A stretch of DNA of 35,425 bases from Bacteroidaceae bacterium (GCA_024697285.1 JAILFY010000023.1:1-35425); one strand, 5' to 3'. Counted from the first letter of the stretch, positions 1-8,823 are shown. Notes: generated from the letters alone by a model not told the origin. Numbers and translations: made by a program.

Positions 1-159
1 GAAAGAAAAAATGGGTGACAAAACGTCCGAATGATAAACTTTTGCACTACTTTTGTGTCCGAAATGATGAGAACAAGAGATTCTCGTCATGGAAACAAAG
101 CCATCGACACATAAGAGAACTCAGACAACCAACATTAATAATTAAATTATACTACCAAA

Positions 160-1713
160 ATGACACAAAACACTAAGAAATGGCTTGGCGCAGCTGCGCT
201 GGTGCTGAGCAGCAGTGTACTTACGGGCGCCGTTATGCGTGCAGGTTCCCGTTCGGCTGCAAATGACTATTCAGACAATGGCTTCTTCGGTGCCCAGCCC
301 GCGTCGCTTCAGATGCCCAACGGCGCTGCTGCCACTGCGGCTGCAGCTCCCTCCGGTCTGGTGGACCTGACTACGGCTGCCGACAGATCCGTGAATTCCG
401 TTGTATATATTAAGGTGACCCAGAATGCGGTGCGCCAGCGGGTGCGTGTTCGCGATCCTTTTGAGGATTTCTTCGGAGAGTTCTTCGGATATGGCAACGG
501 AGGACAGAGCCGCGAGCAGGAAGTGGAGACCCAGCCGCGCCGTCAGGGAGCTGGCTCGGGTGTCATCATCACTGCCGACGGATACATCGTCACTAACAAC
601 CACGTCGTGGCTGGAGCCGACGAGATTCTCGTGAAACTGAATGATAACACGGAGTACAAAGGTCGCATCATCGGACTGGACGAGACCACCGACCTGGCCC
701 TGATAAAGGTGGAAGCCACGGGCTTGCCTGCCATTACCATTGGGAACTCGGATGACCTTCGCGTGGGAGAATGGGTGCTGGCAGTGGGCAACCCCTTCAA
801 CCTCACCTCCACCGTCACAGCTGGTATCGTCTCTGCCAAAGCCCGTTCCCTCGGAGCCAATGGCGTAGAGAGTTTCATCCAGACGGATGCAGCCATCAAT
901 GCCGGTAATTCCGGTGGTGCGCTGGTCAACGAACGTGGTGAGCTGGTAGGTATAAATGCTATGCTCTACAGCCAGACCGGCAGCTATTCGGGCTATGGTT
1001 TTGCCATCCCCACTTCCATTATGAACAAGGTCGTGAAGGATCTGAAGGAATTTGGAATCGTTCAGCGCGCCCTCTTGGGAGTGAGCGGTACAGATGTCAC
1101 TAATTATATCGACAGCGAAAAGGCTAAGGGCAACGAGGTGGATTTGGGAACCACTAAAGGTATTTATATCCACAGCGTGGAGGACAATTCCACGGCCGCA
1201 GACCTCGGTCTGCAGAAAGGCGACGTCATCACCGCCATCAATGGCAAGGAAGTCATCAAAATGGCAGAGTTGCAAGAGGCTCTGAGTCAGCACCGTCCTG
1301 GCGACCAGGTACGCATCACTTTCATCCGTGGCAAGAAGAGTCAGACGAAGTCTGCTACCTTGCGCAACGCACAAGGAGGCACCGACGTGATAGAAGAAGT
1401 GGACATCGACCTCTTTGGGGCTCAACTGAAGCCGCTGAGCGATGAACTCAAGCGCCAACTGGCCCTCTCCTATGGTCTGGAAGTCGTGGCTCTGAAGAAT
1501 GGCAAGATGAAAGATGCCAACATCACGAAGGGTATGATTCTGCTGAAGGTCAACGACAAGGAACTGCGTACGGTGGAGGACTTCGAAGAAGCCGTGAGAG
1601 CTGCCAACCAAAGCAGCGACCGCACTCTGTGGATTCGCGCCGTGACGCAGAGCGGACGCCGTGTGGCAACAGCCATCACCCTGGGTGAGGAAGATGGCGG
1701 AAAGAAGAACTGA
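160..1713 (+). CDS. Do/HtrA-family periplasmic serine protease with PDZ domains
   Basis: Signal-like N-terminus; trypsin-like protease motifs GSGVIITADGYIVTNNHVV, TDLALIKV and QTDAAINAGNSGGALVN; PDZ-like C-terminal region (GIYIHSVEDNSTAADLGLQKGDVITAING). Confidence 0.95.
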   Translation: MTQNTKKWLGAAALVLSSSVLTGAVMRAGSRSAANDYSDNGFFGAQPASLQMPNGAAATAAAAPSGLVDLTTAADRSVNSVVYIKVTQNAVRQRVRVRDPFEDFFGEFFGYGNGGQSREQEVETQPRRQGAGSGVIITADGYIVTNNHVVAGADEILVKLNDNTEYKGRIIGLDETTDLALIKVEATGLPAITIGNSDDLRVGEWVLAVGNPFNLTSTVTAGIVSAKARSLGANGVESFIQTDAAINAGNSGGALVNERGELVGINAMLYSQTGSYSGYGFAIPTSIMNKVVKDLKEFGIVQRALLGVSGTDVTNYIDSEKAKGNEVDLGTTKGIYIHSVEDNSTAADLGLQKGDVITAINGKEVIKMAELQEALSQHRPGDQVRITFIRGKKSQTKSATLRNAQGGTDVIEEVDIDLFGAQLKPLSDELKRQLALSYGLEVVALKNGKMKDANITKGMILLKVNDKELRTVEDFEEAVRAANQSSDRTLWIRAVTQSGRRVATAITLGEEDGGKKN

Positions 1714-1752
1714 CGCCCTTCTGCAAAGAATGTGCCAAAACGCATGATTTCG

Positions 1753-1803
1753 TGCGAGGATGCAAAGAAAGAGGAAAAACTTTGCGTCCTCGCATCTTTT
1801 TCG
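1753..1803 (+). terminator. Rho-independent terminator downstream of the htrA-like gene
   Basis: 15-bp stem TGCGAGGATGCAAAG / CTTTGCGTCCTCGCA (one G-T pair) followed by TCTTTTTTC. Confidence 0.85.
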
Positions 1804-1822
1804 AAAAAATCTTTGAATAATA

Positions 1823-1854
1823 TTTGTGAAAATGCTATAGATAATGTACCTTTG
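1823..1854 (+). promoter_or_regulatory. Bacteroidetes-type promoter for the sigma factor gene (TTTG-N20-TACCTTTG)
   Basis: TTTG at 1823-1826 and TACCTTTG at 1847-1854 match the Bacteroidetes -33/-7 consensus TTTG / TAnnTTTG. Confidence 0.7.
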
Positions 1855-1873
1855 CAGGCTTGAAAATATTTTT

Positions 1874-1949
1874 TTGCGGTAGTCCCGTTTGACCAAAGCA
1901 GAGAGGAGATGGTCCGCAAGTGTGGCTTGGCCCGAACCCGACCACGCAA
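1874..1949 (+). other. Structured 5' leader of the sigma factor gene (or an independent small RNA)
   Basis: Hairpin GTGTGG-c-TTGG(CCCGAAC)CCGA-CCACGC at 1920-1947; additional pairing GACCA/TGGTC and TTGCG/CGCAA with a second competing CGCAA at 1945-1949; lies between the promoter and the ATG at 1985. Confidence 0.5.
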
Positions 1950-1984
1950 GGCAGCAAGAGTATTCATTGAATATACCATAAAGA

Positions 1985-2845
1985 ATGAGACAACTTAAGA
2001 TTACAAAAAGTATCACTAATCGTGAGAGTGCTTCCCTCGACAAGTATCTTCAGGAAATTGGCCGTGAAGATCTTATCACCGTGGAGGAAGAGGTGGAACT
2101 GGCCCAGCGCATTCGCAAGGGCGACCGGGCCGCTCTGGAGAAACTGACGCGCGCCAACCTGCGTTTCGTGGTCAGTGTCGCCAAGCAGTACCAGAACCAG
2201 GGCCTCTCGCTGCCAGACCTCATCAACGAGGGCAACCTTGGGCTCATCAAGGCTGCAGAGAAGTTCGATGAGACGCGCGGCTTCAAGTTTATATCTTATG
2301 CCGTGTGGTGGATTCGTCAGAGCATCCTCCAGGCATTGGCAGAACAAAGTCGTATCGTTCGTCTGCCCCTTAATCAAGTGGGCTCGCTGAATAAGATCAG
2401 CAAGGCATACTCTAAGTTCGAACAGGAAAACGAGCGCAAGCCCAGTCCCGATGAGCTGGCAGAGGAACTCGATATCCCTGTTGATAAGATCAGCGACACG
2501 CTGAAGGTGAGCGGACGTCACATCTCCGTGGATGCTCCTTTCGTGGAGGGCGAAGACAATACACTTCTCGATGTCATTGTGAATGACGACAGCCCCATGG
2601 CAGACAAAAGCCTGGTCAACGAGAGTCTGAGCCGCGAGATAGATCGCGCACTGAGCACCTTGAGCGAGCGTGAGAAGCAAATCGTGGAGATGTTCTTCGG
2701 TATCAATCATCAGGAGATGACGCTGGAAGAGATTGGCGACCGCTTCAACCTCACCCGCGAGCGCGTCCGTCAGATTAAGGAGAAGGCCATTCGCCGGCTG
2801 CGCAACAATTCCAAGAGCAAACTCCTGAAATCTTATCTGGGATAA
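1985..2845 (+). CDS. rpoD: Primary RNA polymerase sigma factor, sigma-70 family
   Basis: [56 protein letters not shown] and C-terminal [32 protein letters not shown]-type region. Confidence 0.95.
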   Translation: MRQLKITKSITNRESASLDKYLQEIGREDLITVEEEVELAQRIRKGDRAALEKLTRANLRFVVSVAKQYQNQGLSLPDLINEGNLGLIKAAEKFDETRGFKFISYAVWWIRQSILQALAEQSRIVRLPLNQVGSLNKISKAYSKFEQENERKPSPDELAEELDIPVDKISDTLKVSGRHISVDAPFVEGEDNTLLDVIVNDDSPMADKSLVNESLSREIDRALSTLSEREKQIVEMFFGINHQEMTLEEIGDRFNLTRERVRQIKEKAIRRLRNNSKSKLLKSYLG

Positions 2846-3354
2846 TGAAACGTTTCATCACCATCTTACTGTTGATGGGACTCACGGGTTGTCTCGTGCA
2901 GGCCTATGCAGAGAAAGAGCCCGAGATGAAGCGGGTGTATATCTTCGGCTTCGCCGCTTCGTTCACGGATTCCACGGCCTGCCAGACGGTTGTTCAGACG
3001 CTGGACAGCGCGTGGTTGGACGGACATAAGTTTCTGGTCGACCGTTCGCTCTATGGTTTGCAACTGCAGAACCACATGGAGGACGCTCGGCAAACCAGGA
3101 ACAGCATCTGCACTATCTTCTTCGACACGAATCCCAAGAGGTTGCAGCGCCAATGGCGAAAGGTGCACAAACTCTACGAGAAGAGTCCTGGACTACATTT
3201 CCTGGTGCTGGACGAGGAACAGTTCCGCTTCAAAGCGGAGGAATACAAACCTATTATTATAGAAGACATGCCAGCTGAAGCGACCCCTGCTGCTCCTGCA
3301 GAGAAGGACAGACCAGCCGGTGCGCCCATGGCTCCTCCTCCAGCTAAACGATAG
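2845..3354 (+). CDS. Hypothetical secreted protein or lipoprotein
   Basis: ORF starts at the upstream stop codon; N-terminus [16 protein letters not shown] is lipobox-like; Pro/Ala-rich C-terminus; no family recognised. Confidence 0.75.
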   Translation: MKRFITILLLMGLTGCLVQAYAEKEPEMKRVYIFGFAASFTDSTACQTVVQTLDSAWLDGHKFLVDRSLYGLQLQNHMEDARQTRNSICTIFFDTNPKRLQRQWRKVHKLYEKSPGLHFLVLDEEQFRFKAEEYKPIIIEDMPAEATPAAPAEKDRPAGAPMAPPPAKR

Positions 3355-3356
3355 AT

Positions 3357-4250
3357 ATGGCACAATATATTTACAAGGTAGCTCTCCACCGATTGAGGGT
3401 TATCTTGCCCGAAGGTCTCGACCCCACCTCCATCATCCCCTCTTTTTCTCCCTTTGTGTGTGAGGAGGAGGGGGATGTTCTTTTCTCTATGCACGTCTCG
3501 TTGGGAACCGCCCCCGCCTTCACGCAGATGGAGGAGATAGGACAGTTCGACTGCGGCGGTGCCAACCATGGTGTCTACTGCGACGCCGAGGGCAGCTATG
3601 CTTTTGAGATTAGTCTGCCGGCCTGCGATGGCGGTCTGCTGAGTTGCTGCATGACTGCATCGCCGGATTTCAGCGTGTGTCGTGCCGTGCTCACCGGCAA
3701 CGATATGCGTCAACATCAGTTTGGACTGAATAATGCCTTGATGATGGCTTACGCCTTTGCTGCGGCCGAACAAGGAACATTGCTTGTTCATGCTTCCGTT
3801 ATCCGACATGCAGGTTATGGTTATCTCTTCACCGCTCCCAGCGGCACGGGCAAAAGCACCCACACACATCTTTGGTACAAGCATATTCCCGGTTGCGATC
3901 TGATGAATGATGACAACCCTGTAGTGCGTTTCGTGGAGGACGAAGTGCGCATCTACGGTTCGCCCTGGAGCGGGAAAACGCCTTGCTACAGAAATATTTG
4001 GGCTCCCGTAGGAGCAATCACACGCTTAGAACAGCGACCGGAGAACACTATCCGAAGAATGGAAGTGGTGGAGGCGTTCGCGATGCTGTTGCCTGCCGTA
4101 AGCTCCATGAAATGGGACAAACGAGTCTATCAGGGCATCTGCAAAACGATAGCACTTGTCATTGCTCATACTCCTATCTACTGGTTGGGGTGTCGCCCCG
4201 ACGAGGAGGCTGCACATGTATGTTTTGACGCCATAAGCGTCCGGAAATAG
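3357..4250 (+). CDS. HPr kinase/PEPCK-like P-loop protein (HprK-related)
   Basis: P-loop TAPSGTGKSTHTHLW followed by MNDDNPVVRF and SPWSGKTPCYRN, characteristic of HprK-like kinases found near PqqD proteins. Confidence 0.8.
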   Translation: MAQYIYKVALHRLRVILPEGLDPTSIIPSFSPFVCEEEGDVLFSMHVSLGTAPAFTQMEEIGQFDCGGANHGVYCDAEGSYAFEISLPACDGGLLSCCMTASPDFSVCRAVLTGNDMRQHQFGLNNALMMAYAFAAAEQGTLLVHASVIRHAGYGYLFTAPSGTGKSTHTHLWYKHIPGCDLMNDDNPVVRFVEDEVRIYGSPWSGKTPCYRNIWAPVGAITRLEQRPENTIRRMEVVEAFAMLLPAVSSMKWDKRVYQGICKTIALVIAHTPIYWLGCRPDEEAAHVCFDAISVRK

Positions 4251-4409
4251 CTTACACCCCCAGATGAAGAAACAGATAGCCTATATCTTCAGATAATAGC
4301 TCTCACTCACAGATGCAGAAACTGATGGCCTATATCTTCAGATAATAGCTTGCACCCCCAGATGCAGAAACAGATGGCCTATATATTCAGATAATAGCTT
4401 GCACCCCAG
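4251..4409 (+). repeat. 49-bp tandem repeat array (3 complete units plus a partial) encoding consecutive 10-codon mini-ORFs
   Basis: ATGs at 4264, 4313, 4362 and 4410 (spacing 49, 49, 48); units encode MKKQIAYIFR**, MQKLMAYIFR**, MQKQMAYIFR**; the fourth ATG is the start of the downstream gene (MKKLIAYI...); spacers are CTTACACCCCCAG, CTCTCACTCACAG, CTTGCACCCCCAG, CTTGCACCCCAG. Confidence 0.95.
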
Positions 4410-4949
4410 ATGAAGAAACTGATTGCCTATATCATTCATTGGCTGCTGACCCCTTTTCGCAGGGCCCAGCGGAAGAAGTATTCCGAGTCAGGGGGCGAGG
4501 AACTTCCGCGCTGGGAACTGCCCAACGACAGTTTTCTGCCGATTATCAGCCGGTATGTGGCAGCCGGAGAGACGGCTACGTTTGTAGTGAAAGGCTATAG
4601 CATGAGGCCGTTCCTGGAGCACCTGCGCGACAAGGTGGAGTTGTCTCCGTGGACTCAGTTGCAGGTGGGAGATGCAGTGTTGGCAGAGATAAAGCCCGGT
4701 ACCTTCGTGCTCCATCGGATTATGTCGATGGACGGCGAAAACCTGATTCTGAAAGGCGATGGTAATATCCGAGGCGTGGAATATTGCACGAAGAAGGACG
4801 TCCGGGGGCTTGTGACGAAATATATCCGTCCGGGTGGTCATGTCCTCCTGGCAAGTGATGCACGCCTGCAACAAAAGATTCAACGATGGAACAGCCTCCC
4901 CACTTTCTTGCGGCGCATGTTCCTCTTTATTTATAAGCAAACAATATGA
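4410..4949 (+). CDS. S24/S26-family signal peptidase-like protein
   Basis: GYSMRPFL (Ser motif), GDAVLAEIKPGTFVLHRIMSMDGENLILKGDGN; flanked by HprK-like and PqqD-like genes. Confidence 0.75.
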   Translation: MKKLIAYIIHWLLTPFRRAQRKKYSESGGEELPRWELPNDSFLPIISRYVAAGETATFVVKGYSMRPFLEHLRDKVELSPWTQLQVGDAVLAEIKPGTFVLHRIMSMDGENLILKGDGNIRGVEYCTKKDVRGLVTKYIRPGGHVLLASDARLQQKIQRWNSLPTFLRRMFLFIYKQTI

Positions 4950-5212
4950 GAATTAAAGAAGGTTTCGAGTTATTGGATGTCTGCGGTGCCTCGGTTATTG
5001 TGGCCCACGGAAAAAAGAATATTGATTTCTCCAGAGTCATCAATCTCAACGAGACGGCGGCCTATCTGTGGCAAGCAGTGGAAGAACGAGATTTCGACGA
5101 GCAGGAACTGGCTCGCTTATTGTGCCTGGAGTATGAGGTGGATGAGGATGTGGCACTGCGCGATGTCACGAAAATGGTGCAAGAATGGAAAGCGGCAGGA
5201 CTCATAGAATGA
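4946..5212 (+). CDS. PqqD-like (RiPP recognition element) family protein
   Basis: 88 aa, INLNETAAYLWQAVEERDFDEQELARLLCLEYEVDEDVALRDVTKMVQEWKAAGLIE; 4-bp overlap with the upstream CDS. Confidence 0.8.
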   Translation: MRIKEGFELLDVCGASVIVAHGKKNIDFSRVINLNETAAYLWQAVEERDFDEQELARLLCLEYEVDEDVALRDVTKMVQEWKAAGLIE

Positions 5213-5239
5213 TGTCTGTTCTATAAGATATTTTTCTTC

Positions 5240-5932
5240 ATGAAACTTCTTCGTCGTCTCCAGAGGCTGTTGCAGTGGATTGTCATCCTCTTTTTTGCCA
5301 CTTCCATCTCTGCAGTGTTGGCCTTCCGGTGGTTGCCGGTTCCTGTCACTCCGTTGATGCTCATTCGTTGTGCGCAGCAGATAGGAGCAGGCGAACATGT
5401 GCGGTTGCGCCACCACTGGGTACCCCTGGATTCTATTTCCAAGTATCTGCCCGTAGCGGTTATTGCGTCGGAGGATCAGCGTTTCATGGAGCACCATGGT
5501 TTTGATTTCGATGCCATCGGTCAAGCGCTGGAGGAGCGCCGCTCTGGCGGTCGTCAACGAGGCGGCAGCACTATCAGCCAGCAAACAGCAAAGAATGTCT
5601 TTCTCTGGCCACAAGCTTCCTGGCTCCGCAAGGGACTGGAAGCATATTTCACCTTACTCATTGAAGTGTGCTGGAGCAAACAACGGATAATGGAGGTCTA
5701 TCTGAACTCCATAGAGATGGGCGACGGCATTTATGGAGCAGAGGCTGTGGCGCAACTGCATTTCGGCAGGAAGGCAGAGGACCTCACTCGCGCCAATTGC
5801 GCCCTCATCGCTGCCACCCTTCCCAATCCTCTGCGTTTCAGCAGCAAGAATCCTTCTGCTTATATGCTGAGGCGGCAAACATGGATCATGCGGCAGATGC
5901 GACATATTCCCCTCTTGGAAGAGGCCGAATGA
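5240..5932 (+). CDS. mtgA: Monofunctional biosynthetic peptidoglycan transglycosylase (GT51)
   Basis: [59 protein letters not shown]. Confidence 0.93.
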   Translation: MKLLRRLQRLLQWIVILFFATSISAVLAFRWLPVPVTPLMLIRCAQQIGAGEHVRLRHHWVPLDSISKYLPVAVIASEDQRFMEHHGFDFDAIGQALEERRSGGRQRGGSTISQQTAKNVFLWPQASWLRKGLEAYFTLLIEVCWSKQRIMEVYLNSIEMGDGIYGAEAVAQLHFGRKAEDLTRANCALIAATLPNPLRFSSKNPSAYMLRRQTWIMRQMRHIPLLEEAE

Positions 5933-6002
5933 TTTCGTCCCTCGATATAGAGTAGAACTATCATTAGTTCGATTACTAAGCGTGTGCAATTCGACACGTT
6001 TA

Positions 6003-6310
6003 GAATTATTGCTGTCTGGTAAACATGGAAGAAACCATCCTAAGTCCTTGTAACACTTAAGTCGGAAGGCTTTCATGTTTTCGACAAGCCCTCGAAAGTT
6101 GAAGGTCTCTTTTTTCACACGAATGTCCATTAATTAGGGACATATAATGAACCATAAAATAAATATTCATGACCATTACATGTGAAAAAATCATGACCAT
6201 TATATGTGAAAGTAGATTAGAGTTTACTCGGCACGATCAGTTGCCATCCGCTGCAGGGGCGCAGCACTGAACGAGTCGGAATATTTTTTACCGGAAGGTA
6301 ATACAACCTA
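6003..6310 (+). repeat. Dispersed intergenic element, copy A
   Basis: Shares TTTTTTCACACGAATGTCCATTAATTAGGGACATATAAT (6109-6149) with copies B and C, the CATGTTTTCGACAAGCCCTCGAA-GTTGAAGG segment with C, and the AGATTAG...TTTTTACCGGAAGGTAAT end with B. Confidence 0.85.
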
Positions 6311-6349
6311 ATGACCGATTTGAGTTTAAACGATGGCAAGGTGTTTTCC

Positions 6350-7237
6350 TTACTTCTTCATTCTCAGCACTCTTATTCCCAGTTGCGTGGAGTGTTTTCT
6401 CATGTACTCTTCTAATGTCATTGGTTCCAGAACCACTTTCTTGTGTATCTGACTGGCATTGAGCAGGTGTAGTTTGCCATCACTGCCCCATACCGCAAAG
6501 CCCAGATGTGACACGTCTAAACCAGCCTTCTTGGTCACTATAGCCAGAATGTCGCCGTCTTCCACGGCTCCCAGCACCTTGCGTGTTTTGCCCAGCAGTC
6601 GTCGTGGAATGTAGTGAACGGTACGTCCGTTCACTCGTCGCTCGTTTGCTTTTATCTGTTGCAAGGCTTCAGCATTATTTCTCAGCATGGGATAGCGTTC
6701 AGGGTGGCTGCTCATGTAGTTGCAACGCAGCACCTGTGCGTCCACGAAGGGGTAGTAGTCTCCTCTGTTGTCGCCTTTCTTTCCCGTAATCTCCCGGACG
6801 ACGCCTTGCTGCTGGTTGCTCTGAATCCATTCGCTGAAGTAATGGTTGCGAGAAGCGTAACCATTCAGGTGCCCCTCTCTGTAGCGGATCTTTTCCAGAT
6901 TCTTGCAGAAGTCGCTGAAACGAGAACTCTTCTCGCGGGTTGTCATGACCAACGCCACCACGTTCTCCACGAGAGTGGTGCAGTCCAGTTCTCGCAGGTT
7001 TACTGCCAGCTCCTCTTTTGGATTGACCTCCAAGGTCTTCCCTACGTAAGGAATTCCCAAAAGTTTTTCTGCATAGTACAGGGTCAGATTTTCCGTTGCG
7101 GGTTGGCGCAATCCCCCTTGCAGCAGTTGCACCACTTTCAGGCTGTCAGCTTTCTGATAAGTGAGGGCGCTGGTGGAATGAATGTTTATAGCTGCTGCCA
7201 ACAAGGCAACAAAGAGGGTCTGAAGTAGTCGTTTCAT
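6350..7237 (-). CDS. DUF1460 family protein (N-acetylmuramoyl-L-alanine amidase-like / NlpC-P60-like)
   Basis: LRELDCTTLVENVVALVMTTRE...NYMSSHPERYPML...HLGFAVWGSDGKLHLLNAS; start taken at MKRLLQTLF with signal peptide rather than the longer ORF. Confidence 0.8.
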   Translation of the reverse strand: MKRLLQTLFVALLAAAINIHSTSALTYQKADSLKVVQLLQGGLRQPATENLTLYYAEKLLGIPYVGKTLEVNPKEELAVNLRELDCTTLVENVVALVMTTREKSSRFSDFCKNLEKIRYREGHLNGYASRNHYFSEWIQSNQQQGVVREITGKKGDNRGDYYPFVDAQVLRCNYMSSHPERYPMLRNNAEALQQIKANERRVNGRTVHYIPRRLLGKTRKVLGAVEDGDILAIVTKKAGLDVSHLGFAVWGSDGKLHLLNASQIHKKVVLEPMTLEEYMRKHSTQLGIRVLRMKK

Positions 7238-7262
7238 GTCGTTTCCTTCCTTATTTTCGCGG

Positions 7263-7270
7263 CAAAAGTA
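7263..7270 (-). promoter_or_regulatory. TAnnTTTG promoter element (TACTTTTG) for the DUF1460 gene
   Basis: CAAAAGTA on + strand, about 25 nt upstream of the ATG at 7237. Confidence 0.55.
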
Positions 7271-7344
7271 CAAAAAAGTCTCCACTTACGTCATGTGTTG
7301 TTCAAAAACTTTGGACTTTGTCCTCGAAACTTTAAACTTTTCTC

Positions 7345-7352
7345 TACCTTTG
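7345..7352 (+). promoter_or_regulatory. TAnnTTTG promoter element (TACCTTTG) immediately before the ATG at 7357
   Basis: TACCTTTGCGCCATG; only 4 nt between the element and the start codon. Confidence 0.55.
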
Positions 7353-7356
7353 CGCC

Positions 7357-8607
7357 ATGTTTCGACAGTTCATTATACTCACTCTGTTTCTCCTGGCAGC
7401 ATCTGGGCTGTCGGCTCAGCGCACCCGTTCGCTCAGCGAACACATCCGTTCTGTCCGGGTTGTGGTGGACGACGATCCTCTGTTGCCTCCGGTGGCTCAG
7501 CTGGGTCGTCCCGTGGAAATCAGCTTCGATGAATTGTCCCACGACTACACCCGCTATATATATAAGGTGGAGCTCTGCAATGCCGACTGGAGTGTGGCGG
7601 ATGATGTCTTCGAGAGCGACTATCTCTCGGGTTTCAACGGACGTCCCATCGAGGACTACGAGACTAGTTTCAATACCACGGTACTCTACACACACTATCG
7701 TTTCCGCTTTCCTAACGAGGATATCCGCCTCTTGCTTCCTGGCAACTATCGGGTGCGGGTCTTCAGCGATGAGCGCGACGCCAGCGAGGAGCCCGTGCTC
7801 GAAGCTTGTTTCTCGTTGCTCGCTCCGGAGATGTCTGTATTTGCAGAAGTCAGTGCCAACACCGAAGTGGATTTCAACCAGAGTCACCAGCAGGTGACCT
7901 TATCTGTAGGCTATGGTCAGCGACGAGTCGTCGACCCCCAGCGTGAACTCCATACTGTGGTCTTCCAGAACCGTCGTTGGGACAATGCCGTAGTGAACCT
8001 CCCACCCAATATCCAGAAGTCCACAGGCGTGGAATGGACCCATCGGCGCGAACTCATCTTCCCCGCAGGTTCTGAGTTCCACAAGTTTGAGATCCTTGAT
8101 GTGCAGCAGAATGGAATGGGTGTGGACAGAATGATATGGCAGGACCCTCATCGACATGCCATTCTCTTTGCGGCACAGCCCCAGCGCAACTACACTTACG
8201 ACGAGGATGTCGATGGCTCTTATCTCATCCGCGCTTACGACGACGAGTCTCCGGAAACACAGGCAGAGTATCTCTACGTACATTTCCTGCTGCAGACCCC
8301 GCCACTCCCGGGCGGCGACGTTTATGTCACAGGCCTATGGGATGGTGATTTCCCCAATCCGGAATGCCGCATGGAATATGATGCAGAGGCTGGATGCTAT
8401 GTGTGTCCCGTACTGCTCAAGCAGGGATATTACAACTACCAGTTCCGTCAGCTTGACTCAAACAATGTGGGACAGACAGCTCAGACGGAGGGCGATTTCT
8501 ATCAGACAGAGAATGAGTATATGGTGCTGGTTTACCACCGTCCGCAGGGAGCGCGCTACGATGCACTCGTGGGCTACGCTAATGTGAAATTCCGGGGAAA
8601 CCGATAA
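7357..8607 (+). CDS. DUF5103 / type IX secretion system plug-like protein
   Basis: Signal peptide; SVRVVVDDDPLLPPVAQLGRPVEISFDELSHDYTRYIYKVELCNADW; FNTTVLYTHYRFRFPNEDIRLLLPGNYRVRVF; GDVYVTGLWDGDFPN. Confidence 0.8.
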   Translation: MFRQFIILTLFLLAASGLSAQRTRSLSEHIRSVRVVVDDDPLLPPVAQLGRPVEISFDELSHDYTRYIYKVELCNADWSVADDVFESDYLSGFNGRPIEDYETSFNTTVLYTHYRFRFPNEDIRLLLPGNYRVRVFSDERDASEEPVLEACFSLLAPEMSVFAEVSANTEVDFNQSHQQVTLSVGYGQRRVVDPQRELHTVVFQNRRWDNAVVNLPPNIQKSTGVEWTHRRELIFPAGSEFHKFEILDVQQNGMGVDRMIWQDPHRHAILFAAQPQRNYTYDEDVDGSYLIRAYDDESPETQAEYLYVHFLLQTPPLPGGDVYVTGLWDGDFPNPECRMEYDAEAGCYVCPVLLKQGYYNYQFRQLDSNNVGQTAQTEGDFYQTENEYMVLVYHRPQGARYDALVGYANVKFRGNR

Positions 8608-8726
8608 ATGTCCTTTGAGGGGGGCAGACGGTCATGGTTGTTCTTCAATTATATTACTGATGTTTCGTAGTTAGGTGTTAAGAATTAGAGTCATCGAGCT
8701 TGTTCAAATATTAAGACCATTAAACC

Positions 8727-8823
8727 GCAGCCGAGGGCTGCACCTTAAACCGCGCCAACGGCGCTCCTTAAACCCCTTAAACCGCGAGTCCTGCTCGCAC
8801 CTTAAACCGCAGCCGTAGGCTGC
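8727..8823 (+). repeat. Array of four short palindromes with variable loops separated by CTTAAACC linkers
   Basis: GCAGCC-GAG-GGCTGC (8727-8741), GCGCC-AAC-GGCGC (8752-8764), GCGAGT-CCT-GCTCGC (8784-8798), GCAGCC-GTA-GGCTGC (8809-8823). Confidence 0.9.

Noticed and set aside
1914-1955. Bacterial SRP RNA (ffs) upstream of rpoD, suggested by CACGCAAGGCAGCAAG
   Set aside because: The usual GGAA-capped helix 8 with CAGG/AGCAG internal loop cannot be drawn; kept only as a structured leader to be tested with cmscan
271-2043. 590-aa minus-strand ORF across htrA
   Set aside because: Antisense shadow of a confidently identified protease gene; no recognisable motifs
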